NCBI RefSeq assembly: GCF_029946505.1
Contig: NZ_JARZHG010000021.1
Location: forward strand, 62,001-126,000
DNA: 64,000 bases
Source of the DNA: Polyangium sp. y55x31
Lineage (GTDB): Bacteria > Myxococcota_A > Polyangia > Polyangiales > Polyangiaceae
Direction of reading: 5' to 3'
In this document: one piece after another, positions 14,399 to 22,273 of the stretch
Numbering within the stretch: position 1 is the stretch's first letter
Layout of the letters: every line of letters begins with the position of its first letter
Made by a program: the position numbers and the translations under genes
Notes under the pieces: generated by a model
What the model saw: the letters and a program-made list of their open reading frames with translations, nothing else
Told to the model about the DNA's origin: nothing
Database searches by the model: none

Positions 14399-15004
14399 AT
14401 GGCCCAGACGAAAACGGACGCACTCCCCCTCGGCGCGGCGGTCGTGATGCTCCTCTTGCCGCAGCGGCCGCCGCTCTTGCTCGTGGATCGGATCGAGGGG
14501 TATTCACGCGCGCCCCGCCCGACGTTGCACGCGTCGCGCGCGGTGAGCGTGAACGAGCCGTTTTTCTCGGCCGAGCTCCCGACGCCTCCCATGCTTCCGC
14601 GGGCGCTCGCGCTCGAGGGCATCGTGCAGGCGGCGAACATCCTGCAGATCTTCGTGGCTGTGCAGCGTGATCTCGAGGCAATCGGCCGAAATCCGGCCGA
14701 GTTCGTGTCGGCGCTGCGCAACGCGGACGTCGGATATCGCCTCGAAACCGGCTTCATGCCCGGCCTCGGCGAGGACATCCTGGCTTCGATCACGATGGCG
14801 GGCCCCGCGCGCACGGGCGCGATCGGCGCGAGCCAGCTCCGCTTCTTGCGCAACGTCTTTCCGGGCGACGTGCTGAGCTACGAGATCCGCCTCATCCGCG
14901 AGGGCGCGGACGTGCAGCATTTCGAGGCCGACGTCGAGGTGCGTGGGCAGACGGTGGCGCAGGGGATGCTTTCGTTATCGAAGGTCGAGGGGATCCTGCG
15001 GTGA
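14399..15004 (+). CDS. FabZ-like hotdog-fold protein lacking the catalytic histidine
   Basis: A 201-aa hotdog protein related to 3-hydroxyacyl-ACP dehydratase FabZ. LLPQRPPLLLVDRI matches the FabZ LLPHRYPFLLVDR opening, and NEPFFSAELP...LALEGIVQAA matches NEPFFQGHFP...LIEALAQ. The catalytic His of GHFP is Glu here, the His of LLPHR is Gln, and the helix Glu (LEG) is kept. Dehydration by the usual mechanism is therefore doubtful; a thioesterase or acyl-binding role is possible. The protein is about 50 residues longer than FabZ. No fatty-acid gene is adjacent. Its last 30 bp overlap the end of the convergent Cys-rich gene. Confidence 0.78.
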   Translation: MAQTKTDALPLGAAVVMLLLPQRPPLLLVDRIEGYSRAPRPTLHASRAVSVNEPFFSAELPTPPMLPRALALEGIVQAANILQIFVAVQRDLEAIGRNPAEFVSALRNADVGYRLETGFMPGLGEDILASITMAGPARTGAIGASQLRFLRNVFPGDVLSYEIRLIREGADVQHFEADVEVRGQTVAQGMLSLSKVEGILR

Positions 15005-15655
15005 CGAGAGCGAGGCCTCGGGCGTGTCCGCCGGGGTCTCGAGCGCGAACGCGCACTGGTCGTTCAGCGATTGCTCCCACGCGGGGAGGAACGTGCCCTC
15101 CGTGTACGGGCGGCATTGCTGCCCCTCCGGATCGGCATAGCTCTGCGCGACCTCACCGAAGCTCGCCTCGCAGCAGGATTCGAATGCCGAGCCGCAAAGG
15201 GATGGCGGCTTCCGGGGCAGATAGTCCGTGACGCCCAGGCCATCCAGGGCGATGGAGAGGTGGCAATAAACCTGGGCTCCGATCTGGCCGACGATCTTCC
15301 CCTCGCTGCAACAATAGGCGCTGCACCTGCCCCAGGCGCCGTGGAGCGTGTCGTAGACACTCTGGACCGTCCCGACGTACTCGCAGATCGCGCGCGGGTT
15401 GTTCCGTAGCCCGCGCGGCGATCTACGTGTTTTCCGCAGGATGCGCTCCGCGACGCGGTCGAGGTGTTCGCAGACGTCGGCGTTCTCGAACGCTTCCCGG
15501 GCGATGGCGCGCCCGGGCCCGCGACCCGCCTCGAAGCTCGCTTTTTCCGCGGAGCCCCGGCATTTCCGGGGGACGAAGGGGGGCTCCGCCCGGGCCTCGG
15601 GCGCGGATGCGAGGCCGACGAGCGACGACACGAGGAGAGCTGCAATGAGCTTCAT
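14975..15655 (-). CDS. Secreted Cys-rich protein 1 of a three-gene paralogous cluster
   Basis: A 226-aa protein with a clear Sec signal peptide (MKLIAALLVSSLVGLASAPEARA, cleavage after about residue 23) and about 14 Cys in the mature part, suggesting disulfides in the periplasm or outside the cell. The start ATG at 15655 is preceded by GGAAGGAAG on the minus strand. Shared with the next two genes are a C-rich core (ICEYVG...CSAYCCSEGKIVG), an AQVYCHLSIALDGLG stretch and a C-terminal CRPYTEGTF motif. I do not recognise a named family. It lies 88 nt after the second paralogue in the same direction. Confidence 0.75.
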   Translation of the reverse strand: MKLIAALLVSSLVGLASAPEARAEPPFVPRKCRGSAEKASFEAGRGPGRAIAREAFENADVCEHLDRVAERILRKTRRSPRGLRNNPRAICEYVGTVQSVYDTLHGAWGRCSAYCCSEGKIVGQIGAQVYCHLSIALDGLGVTDYLPRKPPSLCGSAFESCCEASFGEVAQSYADPEGQQCRPYTEGTFLPAWEQSLNDQCAFALETPADTPEASLSSPQDPLDLR

Positions 15656-15743
15656 GGGGGCTCTTCCTTCCGGATTTGGAGGGTTCGAAGAATCCCGGAT
15701 GGCCGTGGGCAAGCGATGCCGACGTGTTCGGCGCCGGGGGCGG

Positions 15744-16319
15744 CTATTCGGCCGTGCAGGCCATCGAGCGGAACCTGTCCGGGGGATTCGTGCTCGCCAG
15801 GCTGCTGCAGGTATTCCGCACCGATTGGTCGAACTGGCGGCGACACTGCATCCGGGCGGGCGCGCCGCAGACGCGGCGGGGACCCAAGGAGAGCTGCTCC
15901 ACCGGAACCGAGATACCCCCGAGCGCGCAGTACGTATGGGCCGCATAATCGCCCACGGCCCAGTCCTGCTGCAGGACGCAGGTGCGGCAGGAGGCGTCGA
16001 TGGCCGCGATCGCGTCGTAATAGCCGTCGTGCATGCCGCTCATGCGGCAGGCGACCATCATGCTCGTGGTCGGGACCGCGGCCTCGGCGAACGTGTCGCG
16101 CACGATTTCACGGAAATCCCGGAGCTTGCTGCAGCGATTGATCCGGGCCCAGGCGCGCTGCAGCAGGCTCTGGCCGTTCTGGTACCCCACCTCGTACATG
16201 CGCTGCAACGTGTCGGTGTCGCAGGCCGGGGGTGCCGCAGAGGCAGGTCGCGCGCTCGTCGCGACCAGCGAGAGCATTGCGATACCGAACACCTTACCGA
16301 ATTGTCCGCGCTTCTTCAT
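15744..16319 (-). CDS. Secreted Cys-rich protein 2 of a three-gene paralogous cluster
   Basis: A 191-aa protein with an N-terminal signal peptide (KKRGQFGKVFGIAML...ARPASA). The mature part begins APPACDTDTLQRMYEVGYQNGQSLLQRAW, closely matching paralogue 3 (MYDVGVANGRSLTARAW). The core CRMSGMHDGYYDAI...IDASC aligns with CRIGGTGDGIFQKL...IDHTC. It is about 35-40 residues shorter than its neighbours and lacks their C-terminal CxPYTxGxF motif, so the C-terminus is diverged or shortened. No frame in the following 90 bp restores that motif. A GGAGG lies 5 nt before the ATG. Function unknown. Confidence 0.75.
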   Translation of the reverse strand: MKKRGQFGKVFGIAMLSLVATSARPASAAPPACDTDTLQRMYEVGYQNGQSLLQRAWARINRCSKLRDFREIVRDTFAEAAVPTTSMMVACRMSGMHDGYYDAIAAIDASCRTCVLQQDWAVGDYAAHTYCALGGISVPVEQLSLGPRRVCGAPARMQCRRQFDQSVRNTCSSLASTNPPDRFRSMACTAE

Positions 16320-16462
16320 TTCGTCCTCCCCTCACAGACACAGAACCTTGCCACGGAGGCTCGCCCTGCAATCTCGACGCCGCCCCTGGCTGCGCGAGAC
16401 CCTCGCGCAGCCAGGGCTCCCGTATTGCGGGCGTGCCTTTCTCGAGCGTCGCTCCCGTCCCG

Positions 16463-17158
16463 CTACTCCGCGGGGGTGTAGAGCGCGATGTTCATCCGGC
16501 TCCAGAGCTCCGCCAGGCGTATCTCCGGGCTGTCCGCGGGCGCGAGGGCCCCGATGCTGATCGGAGGCGGCGCGTAGCAGGCGTTGTTCATCTCGGCCCT
16601 GTACGAAGCCTCGAACATCCCCCGCGTGTAAGGGCCGCAGCCCGGGTAGCTCTGGGCCGTGGCGAAGAACGTCGTCTCGCACGTGAGCCTCATGTTGATC
16701 CCGCAGATCCCGAGCGGCCCTTGAATGAATTCAGGGGCCGGGGCGATGCCGTTGAGCGCGATGGAGATCAAGCAATAAAGTCTCGCCATGACCTCGCCGA
16801 TCTCCTCGCCGGCCTGGATACACTGGTTCGTGCACGTGTGGTCGATGTCCAGGAGCTTCTGGAAGATGCCGTCACCGGTTCCGCCGATGCGGCAGGCGGC
16901 CAGTTTGCCCGAGCCCGGGGCCACGCTGAGCAGATTCAGGCCTTCCTCGATCAGGTTGTAGAAGGACTCGAGCGCGAAACAATCGTTCACCTGTGCCCAG
17001 GCCCGCGCCGTGAGGCTACGGCCATTGGCGACCCCCACGTCGTACATCGTCGCTGCAGAGCCCGTGCTGCACCCGGGAGGCCGGGCGAAGGCCGCCGCGG
17101 AGCCGAGCGTCAGGCCAATTCCCACCATTGCACCCAAGAGTCCTGAACGGCACTTCAT
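16463..17158 (-). CDS. Secreted Cys-rich protein 3 of a three-gene paralogous cluster
   Basis: A 231-aa protein, the first gene of the cluster in transcription order. The signal peptide (MKCRSGLLGAMVGIGLTLGSAAAFA) is followed by a mature domain with about 11 Cys. It shares with its two downstream neighbours the pattern YDVGxxNGxSL, CRIGGTGDG, IDHTCTNQC, a LYCLISIALNG stretch and a CGPYTRGMF tail. A GGGGAGG ribosome site lies 6-7 nt before the ATG. Likely co-expressed with paralogues 2 and 1 (gaps of 143 and 88 nt). No enzymatic motif is visible; the conserved spaced Cys suggest a disulfide-stabilised secreted helical fold. Confidence 0.75.
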   Translation of the reverse strand: MKCRSGLLGAMVGIGLTLGSAAAFARPPGCSTGSAATMYDVGVANGRSLTARAWAQVNDCFALESFYNLIEEGLNLLSVAPGSGKLAACRIGGTGDGIFQKLLDIDHTCTNQCIQAGEEIGEVMARLYCLISIALNGIAPAPEFIQGPLGICGINMRLTCETTFFATAQSYPGCGPYTRGMFEASYRAEMNNACYAPPPISIGALAPADSPEIRLAELWSRMNIALYTPAE

Positions 17159-17467
17159 TGCACACCTCCCCTAGCTCGCGCCGCGAGCGCTTCGGTCCCC
17201 CATCACGAGGCTTTACGGTCCAGCCACCCATTCCAGCTCTCGCCGGCAGGTGGACGAGCCAGCAGCCTCTCGTGTGCACTTAAGGGAAGGGTCCGTCCCG
17301 GTCAACGAGCGGGCTCGCCAATGTCCCTATCGGGCCATGTGCGCGGAGACGGATGCGGGAAAGGCTCCTCGACGCGGCAGGAAAGCGCGCGGGATCCGTT
17401 CGGGGAATGCGAGCGTGCTCGGGGGCCTTCGGACGTCTCCTCGAATCGAGGCGACGTCGGAGGCGGC
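17159..17467 (-). promoter_or_regulatory. 309-bp upstream region of the Cys-rich cluster with a possible sigma-70-like promoter
   Basis: No gene is supported here. On the minus strand TTGACC (17300-17305) lies 17 nt from TAAGTG (17277-17282), a weak match to -35/-10 elements that would give a leader of about 110 nt before the ATG at 17158. A short inverted repeat (GCTCGC at 17174-17179, GCGAGC at 17183-17188) sits just before the ribosome site. Both calls are by eye only. Confidence 0.3.
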
Positions 17468-18544
17468 TCAAGCCACCTGCGACCGATTCTCTCGCTCGCC
17501 GGCTCTTCCCGCGTCCGTGCGCGCGAGCGGCTTCGGTCGGCTCTCCGCGCAATCGACGATCTCCCAATCGATCGCCTCGCCGAACGCGCGCCCGAGCCGC
17601 CCCTCGACGACGCGCCTCGACTCCGGGCTCCGGTCGATCCCGAGGAAGCGACGCCCGAGCCGCGTGGCGACGGCGAGGGTCGTCCCCGAGCCGCAAAAAG
17701 GATCGAGCACGACGTCGCCTTCGTTGCTGGCGGAGAGGATGACGCGTTCGAGCAGCGCTTCGGGCTTTTGCGTCGGATAACCGAGCCGCTCCTTGCCTTT
17801 CGCCGCGATCACGCCGATCTCCCAGACGTCGGAGAGCGGCGGGCCTTTCGTCTCCTCATCCGAGACGCCCGGCTTCCTGTGCCCGGCGGAGAAATCCGCG
17901 CGCTGCTTTTTCGTGCCGAACGTCTTTTTCGTGGACTCCGCGAGCTCTTCGTATCCGTAGAGCGCGTGGAACGTGTGCTCGTTCGAGGCCTCGCGCGTGT
18001 AGAAGAGGAGGACGTCGTGCATGCGCTGGAAGCGCCGCGCGCGGGCGGGCCAGCGGCGGTAGCGCCAGATGATCTCGTTGCGGAAGCAATCGGGCCCGAA
18101 GACCGCGTCCATCAGGACTTTGAGGTAATGGCTCGCGGTGGGATCGCAATGCAAGAAGACGCTTCCCGTGGCGCGGAGGACGCGGCGCATCTCGACGAGG
18201 CGGGGCGCCATCATGGCGAGGTACGCCATCATGTCGCACGGGCCGAGGAAGCCGTGGAGGCCCGTGAGCGCCCGCCCGATGGGCTCGCCCCCGGAGGCGA
18301 GGGCCGCGAGAGCGCGCGCGGCGGCTTCGCCCCAGGCCCACGTATCATCGAATGCGACCGCGCCGGGCTCCTCCGCCGCGACCCCCGTGTAGAGGTGGTA
18401 CGTCCTTCCGCTTTGAAACGGGGGATCCAGGTAGACCAGATCGACCGACGCGTCCGGGACGTGCTCCCGCAGGACGTCGAGGTTGTCGCCGATGAAATAG
18501 GCGCCGCGGCGCGCGGGCGTGAGGGGCGAGGGTTGGCTCGACAT
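17468..18544 (-). CDS. Solitary beta-class DNA adenine/cytosine-N4 methyltransferase
   Basis: A 358-aa SAM-dependent DNA methyltransferase. Motif IV DPPF is at residues 40-43 and motif I FCGSGTT at about 283-289, so the order is IV before I (beta class, N6-adenine or N4-cytosine). HCDPTASHYLK, FRNEIIWRYRR and GYPTQKPEALLERVI are typical of type III-like and orphan enzymes. I chose the ATG at 18544 (MSSQPSPL), because the in-frame upstream start at 18664 would lie in the TonB receptor gene and adds Arg-rich non-conserved sequence. No restriction subunit is nearby, so it is probably an orphan or regulatory methylase. The target site cannot be read. Confidence 0.85.
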   Translation of the reverse strand: MSSQPSPLTPARRGAYFIGDNLDVLREHVPDASVDLVYLDPPFQSGRTYHLYTGVAAEEPGAVAFDDTWAWGEAAARALAALASGGEPIGRALTGLHGFLGPCDMMAYLAMMAPRLVEMRRVLRATGSVFLHCDPTASHYLKVLMDAVFGPDCFRNEIIWRYRRWPARARRFQRMHDVLLFYTREASNEHTFHALYGYEELAESTKKTFGTKKQRADFSAGHRKPGVSDEETKGPPLSDVWEIGVIAAKGKERLGYPTQKPEALLERVILSASNEGDVVLDPFCGSGTTLAVATRLGRRFLGIDRSPESRRVVEGRLGRAFGEAIDWEIVDCAESRPKPLARTDAGRAGERENRSQVA

Positions 18545-18605
18545 GAGGGGGCGAACGGCTCCTAGCAGGGGGCGCGGACGCGGGCCAAGATGTCGGCAGG
18601 GACGT

Positions 18606-20864
18606 TCAGAAGTCGACGCGCGCGCCCGCTTGCAGCCAGCGCGGCGCGCCGGGGCGGGCGCCATAAGGACGGCGGGAGGCGATGTAGGCGTTGTCGAGCA
18701 GGTTCCGCCCGAGCGCGTAAATCGTCAGCCATTTCAGCGGACGGACGTTCACGGAGGCGTCGAGGAGGAGATAATCGTCGGTCGCCGTCCCGGGCGCGGG
18801 TTCGCCCTGCGAGGCGAGCTCTCGCATGCGGCTCGTGTACGTGCAGCCCACGTTCACGCCCCAGCGCGGCGTCTCGACGCCGACCGACGCCGCGATCTGG
18901 TGCTTCGGGACGTACGGCAGCTCATCGCCCGCCTCGACGTCGCCGAAGATCGGATCGGACGACTGGAAGCTGTTCGTGAACTGCGCGTCCGTGTAGGTCC
19001 AGCTCAACCGGCCGGGGAGCGCGAGGTTTTCCCGCAGCTTGATCTCGCTCTCGGCATACGCCTCGAAGCCGAGCACACGCGCCTTTCCGCCGTCCGTCTG
19101 CTGGTCGAGGTTCTCCTCGACGCAGCCCGAGGAGAACGAGCACAGGTTCGTGAGGTTCTTGTAATCGCTGTAGAAGCCGATGATCTCGGCGCGCACGCGT
19201 TTCGGCGACCAGCGCACGCCGGCCTCGTAGTTCCAGCTTTTTTCGGGCCGGACGAGGTCGTTCTGCCCCGGGGGAATGGGGGAGAACCCCTGATGTACGC
19301 CGACGAGAAGGCCGAAATCGCGCGGCAATGCGAGGAAGACGCCGGCGCCGGGCAGGACGACCTGCTGGATGGTCAGGTTCTCTTCGCCCGTGAGGTGATT
19401 TTCGAGTACGCTGCGGATCGATTCGAGGCGGGCGCCGGCCGTGAGCGTGAGCGGGCCCCAGGTCGCGGCGTCGGTCGCGTACATCGAGAGGGCGTGGGTG
19501 TATGCGTCGTTGTCGGCCGTCGTCTGCGTGGGGCTCCCCTCGGGGATCGGCACGCCGCCCTCGATCAGGAAGCCGTCCTGGGTATGCTGGCGGCGAATCG
19601 AGTCGTAATGGATCCGGACGCCATACTCGATGCGGTGGGAGATCGGGCCCGTCTTCGGGCGCCACGACACGGTGGACTGGAGGCCTTGCGAGACGAACGT
19701 CCGGTCGTTCGGCCCGATCATGAGCGTCTCGTCGTCCGTGCTCGGGGCGATGGCGCCCGTGAGGACGCCGTAATAGAGGGCATTGCGCGGATCGGTGGGG
19801 TTTGCCAGGACGTCGGCGACCGAGATGCCGCGGAACGCGTTCACCTTGCGCCAGGCCCGATGCAGATCGTGGCGATAGGCGATCGTCGTGACCTCGAGGT
19901 TCGGGCGGAAGCGCGCGCGGTGCGTGAGCTGGACCTGCGTGCGGTTCCATTCCATGCGATCGAGGCGGCTCGCGCCGTAACGACGATACGGCGTCGCTCG
20001 GAAATCCGCGTCGCTGAGGCCGAGGTACGTCTCGTTCGAGATCTCGTTCTGGTAGCCCACCTTGAGCTCGAACTCGTTCACCACGGAGCCCACGGGATCG
20101 AAGGTGTATCGACCCTTCATCATGATGTCGGTACGGGCAAACCCGGTGTCGCCGCCCCCGTCGAGCTCCTTGAAACCGTCGTTCGCGAGGTGCACGGCTT
20201 CGAGGAGGACACCGTACTTGTCGTCGGCGATGCCCTGCCGCAGGTGCGCCTTGCGGAGCATGTACTGGCCGAACGAGACGTCGAGCATGCCGCGGCGCTC
20301 GGAGGGAATGGCGGCCGTGGTCATGTCGATGGCGCCGCCGACGGTATGCGGACCATAACTGATCGCCGAGGGGCCCTTCACCACGCGCACCGCATCCATG
20401 CGGCCGATGAGCGGGAAGTAATACGCGGCGGGCGCCGAGTAGGGCGCCGGTCCGAGGAGGACCCCGTCCTCCATGATCGTGACTTTTTTGCTGCGATCGG
20501 AGACGGCGCCACGAATGCCGATGTTCGGGCGCAAGCCGAAGCCGTCCTCCTCGCGGACGTAGATGCCGGGGACGCCGAGCAGGATCTTGTGGGGATCGTC
20601 GTACTTGAAGCGCTGGAGCTGCTTCGTCGTCACGACGTGCGCCGAGCCGCTCGTCTGCTGGAGACGCGTGCCGACGACCGAGATTTCAATGGGGGGAGGG
20701 GGCTCGGCGCTCTTCGCATTCGCATCCTCGGCCGGCGCGTCTTGCGGCGAGGCTTCGGGAGGCGCGGGCGGCGGCTCGCCTTGGGTCTGGGCGAGCGCCG
20801 CGGGCGAGAACGAGAGCAAAAGGAGCGCGGGGAGCGTCGAGCGTCGAATCAGGGGCGATGCCAT
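18606..20864 (-). CDS. TonB-dependent outer-membrane receptor (FecA-like)
   Basis: A 752-aa outer-membrane receptor for active uptake of a ferric chelate or similar ligand. Signal peptide (LLLLSFSPAALAQ), then a Pro/Ala-rich segment with a putative TonB-box region (IEISVVGTR), a plug domain (about residues 70-190: VPGIYVREEDGFGLRPNIGIRG, VKGPSAISYGPHTVGGAI) and a 22-strand-type barrel ending in the aromatic C-terminus RVDF. The plug text most resembles FecA-type receptors. Its start overlaps the HTTM gene by 16 bp; it is the last gene of the imelysin-HTTM-receptor operon. Ligand is inferred as iron-related from these neighbours. Confidence 0.9.
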   Translation of the reverse strand: MASPLIRRSTLPALLLLSFSPAALAQTQGEPPPAPPEASPQDAPAEDANAKSAEPPPPIEISVVGTRLQQTSGSAHVVTTKQLQRFKYDDPHKILLGVPGIYVREEDGFGLRPNIGIRGAVSDRSKKVTIMEDGVLLGPAPYSAPAAYYFPLIGRMDAVRVVKGPSAISYGPHTVGGAIDMTTAAIPSERRGMLDVSFGQYMLRKAHLRQGIADDKYGVLLEAVHLANDGFKELDGGGDTGFARTDIMMKGRYTFDPVGSVVNEFELKVGYQNEISNETYLGLSDADFRATPYRRYGASRLDRMEWNRTQVQLTHRARFRPNLEVTTIAYRHDLHRAWRKVNAFRGISVADVLANPTDPRNALYYGVLTGAIAPSTDDETLMIGPNDRTFVSQGLQSTVSWRPKTGPISHRIEYGVRIHYDSIRRQHTQDGFLIEGGVPIPEGSPTQTTADNDAYTHALSMYATDAATWGPLTLTAGARLESIRSVLENHLTGEENLTIQQVVLPGAGVFLALPRDFGLLVGVHQGFSPIPPGQNDLVRPEKSWNYEAGVRWSPKRVRAEIIGFYSDYKNLTNLCSFSSGCVEENLDQQTDGGKARVLGFEAYAESEIKLRENLALPGRLSWTYTDAQFTNSFQSSDPIFGDVEAGDELPYVPKHQIAASVGVETPRWGVNVGCTYTSRMRELASQGEPAPGTATDDYLLLDASVNVRPLKWLTIYALGRNLLDNAYIASRRPYGARPGAPRWLQAGARVDF

Positions 20865-22273
20865 GCCAGGGACTCGAGGTGAATGGGAGGTGCCGTGGGG
20901 ACGGGCCGGATCCAGGTGGCCTTGGCGAGCCCGTCGGAGATGGACGCGAGATCGACCGTCGGATCGAGGAGCAGCTCCGCCGGACGGCCATTGAGGGACA
21001 CGGGCGCGTGCGCCCGGACGACCGGGCGCACGCCCTCGCGCGCCTCGAAATCACGCGCAATCTGGTGCGCGAGCCGCAGGATGAGGTCGGGCTGCGTGGA
21101 GAAATCGCGCTCCTGGCGGCCATTCAGGTACTTGCGCGGGGGGACCTCCTGGGTGCGGCCCGTCCGCGGGTCGGTCACGAGATACGTGACGCTCCCGTTT
21201 TTTTCGCGGAGCATGACGCGCCAGGAAAAACGGATTCCCTGCTCGTGCCAGAGGACGTTGCCCCCATAGAGGTGCGTCCGGAGGGGCCAGAGGAGCTGGA
21301 AAGCGCAATAACACGCGGCGATCGCGACGCGCGCGCCGAAGAGCGGGGGGAGGGGCGCGGCGACGCGGGCGGGGAGGGCCGGGGCGGGCGCGGGGGCGCG
21401 GCGGCGGAGGAAACCGATGAGGTTTCGTGGCCAGCTCGGCGAGAAAAACACGAGCGCCGCGACGACCATGATCGCCGGGAACATGCCGATCGGAAAGAGG
21501 AGTTTCGTCACCGCGTGAAAGAAGAGGACGACGGCATAGGCGGCGACGCGGGTCCTCGGCATCAGCAAGAAGGCCACGACCGTGAGGTCGAAGAGGCAAC
21601 CTGCCCAGCTCATGGCAAAGGCGACCCAGCGCTCGCCGAGCAGCGGGCCGATGATCGGCAGGTACGTGCGCGACGAGAGCCAGATGTTGAGCGGCTGCGC
21701 GTGGAGGAGCCAATCGCTGTTGACCTTCGCGAGGCCGGCGAAGAAGTAGACGGCGCCGACCTGGACGCGGAGCAGATACGTGCACCACGCGGGCAAGGTC
21801 GCGCTGCGGAGCTTCGGGAAGAGCCACGCGTCCACCGAATACGCGCGGTGGAGGGGCATGAAGGAGAGGAGGAGCGCGAGCAGGCTGACGAGGTAGTAAT
21901 GGTTGAGGTAGTTCGTGACGTCGAGGAGCTGGACGTAGGTGAAGCCGAGGAGGAAGAGGACGATCGCGGCGCGATAGAGGAAACCGAAAGCCACGCACGC
22001 GCTCACCACGGCGAGCGCCACGAAGAGCGCGTGCATGCCCCGCGCGGAGAGCGGCGCGAGCCAGTCGAAACCCCAGTACGACAGAAAAAATCGGGGTTTT
22101 ACGAAGAACTCGTCCACCCAGCCATACACGAGGAAGCGGATCGCGCTCACGCAGCCGAGGAGACCGAAGCAGAAGCGGAACGCGGCGAGCGCCGCCGCGT
22201 CCTCGGGGCGAAGGAGGAGAGACGCGAGCCGCGCGAGGCGGCCCGGGCGGACCGCTTCGGCTCGTTCAGTCAT
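20849..22273 (-). CDS. HTTM-domain polytopic membrane protein (vitamin K gamma-carboxylase-like)
   Basis: A 474-aa protein with an HTTM domain, the membrane domain shared with vitamin K-dependent gamma-glutamyl carboxylase. Around eight to nine hydrophobic helices span residues 25-320, with characteristic segments AFRFCFGLLG, a LLSFMPLHRAYSVDAW stretch, LLRVQVGAVYFFAGLAKVNSDW and FHAVTKLLFPIGMFP. A soluble C-terminal domain of about 150 residues follows. HTTM genes are often found beside imelysin genes, in apparent iron-uptake clusters. The biochemical role there is unknown. It overlaps both neighbours (8 bp with imelysin, 16 bp with the receptor), so the three are translationally coupled. 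Confidence 0.88.
   Translation of the reverse strand: MTERAEAVRPGRLARLASLLLRPEDAAALAAFRFCFGLLGCVSAIRFLVYGWVDEFFVKPRFFLSYWGFDWLAPLSARGMHALFVALAVVSACVAFGFLYRAAIVLFLLGFTYVQLLDVTNYLNHYYLVSLLALLLSFMPLHRAYSVDAWLFPKLRSATLPAWCTYLLRVQVGAVYFFAGLAKVNSDWLLHAQPLNIWLSSRTYLPIIGPLLGERWVAFAMSWAGCLFDLTVVAFLLMPRTRVAAYAVVLFFHAVTKLLFPIGMFPAIMVVAALVFFSPSWPRNLIGFLRRRAPAPAPALPARVAAPLPPLFGARVAIAACYCAFQLLWPLRTHLYGGNVLWHEQGIRFSWRVMLREKNGSVTYLVTDPRTGRTQEVPPRKYLNGRQERDFSTQPDLILRLAHQIARDFEAREGVRPVVRAHAPVSLNGRPAELLLDPTVDLASISDGLAKATWIRPVPTAPPIHLESLAWHRP

Noticed and set aside
15744-15846. Frameshift at the end of Cys-rich gene 2
   Set aside because: I looked in the other minus-strand frames for the missing CxPYTxGxF tail and did not find it; simple divergence is more likely.
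18519-20882. 787-codon + strand frame opposite the TonB receptor
   Set aside because: Charged low-complexity translation with no domain; the opposite strand encodes a complete receptor.
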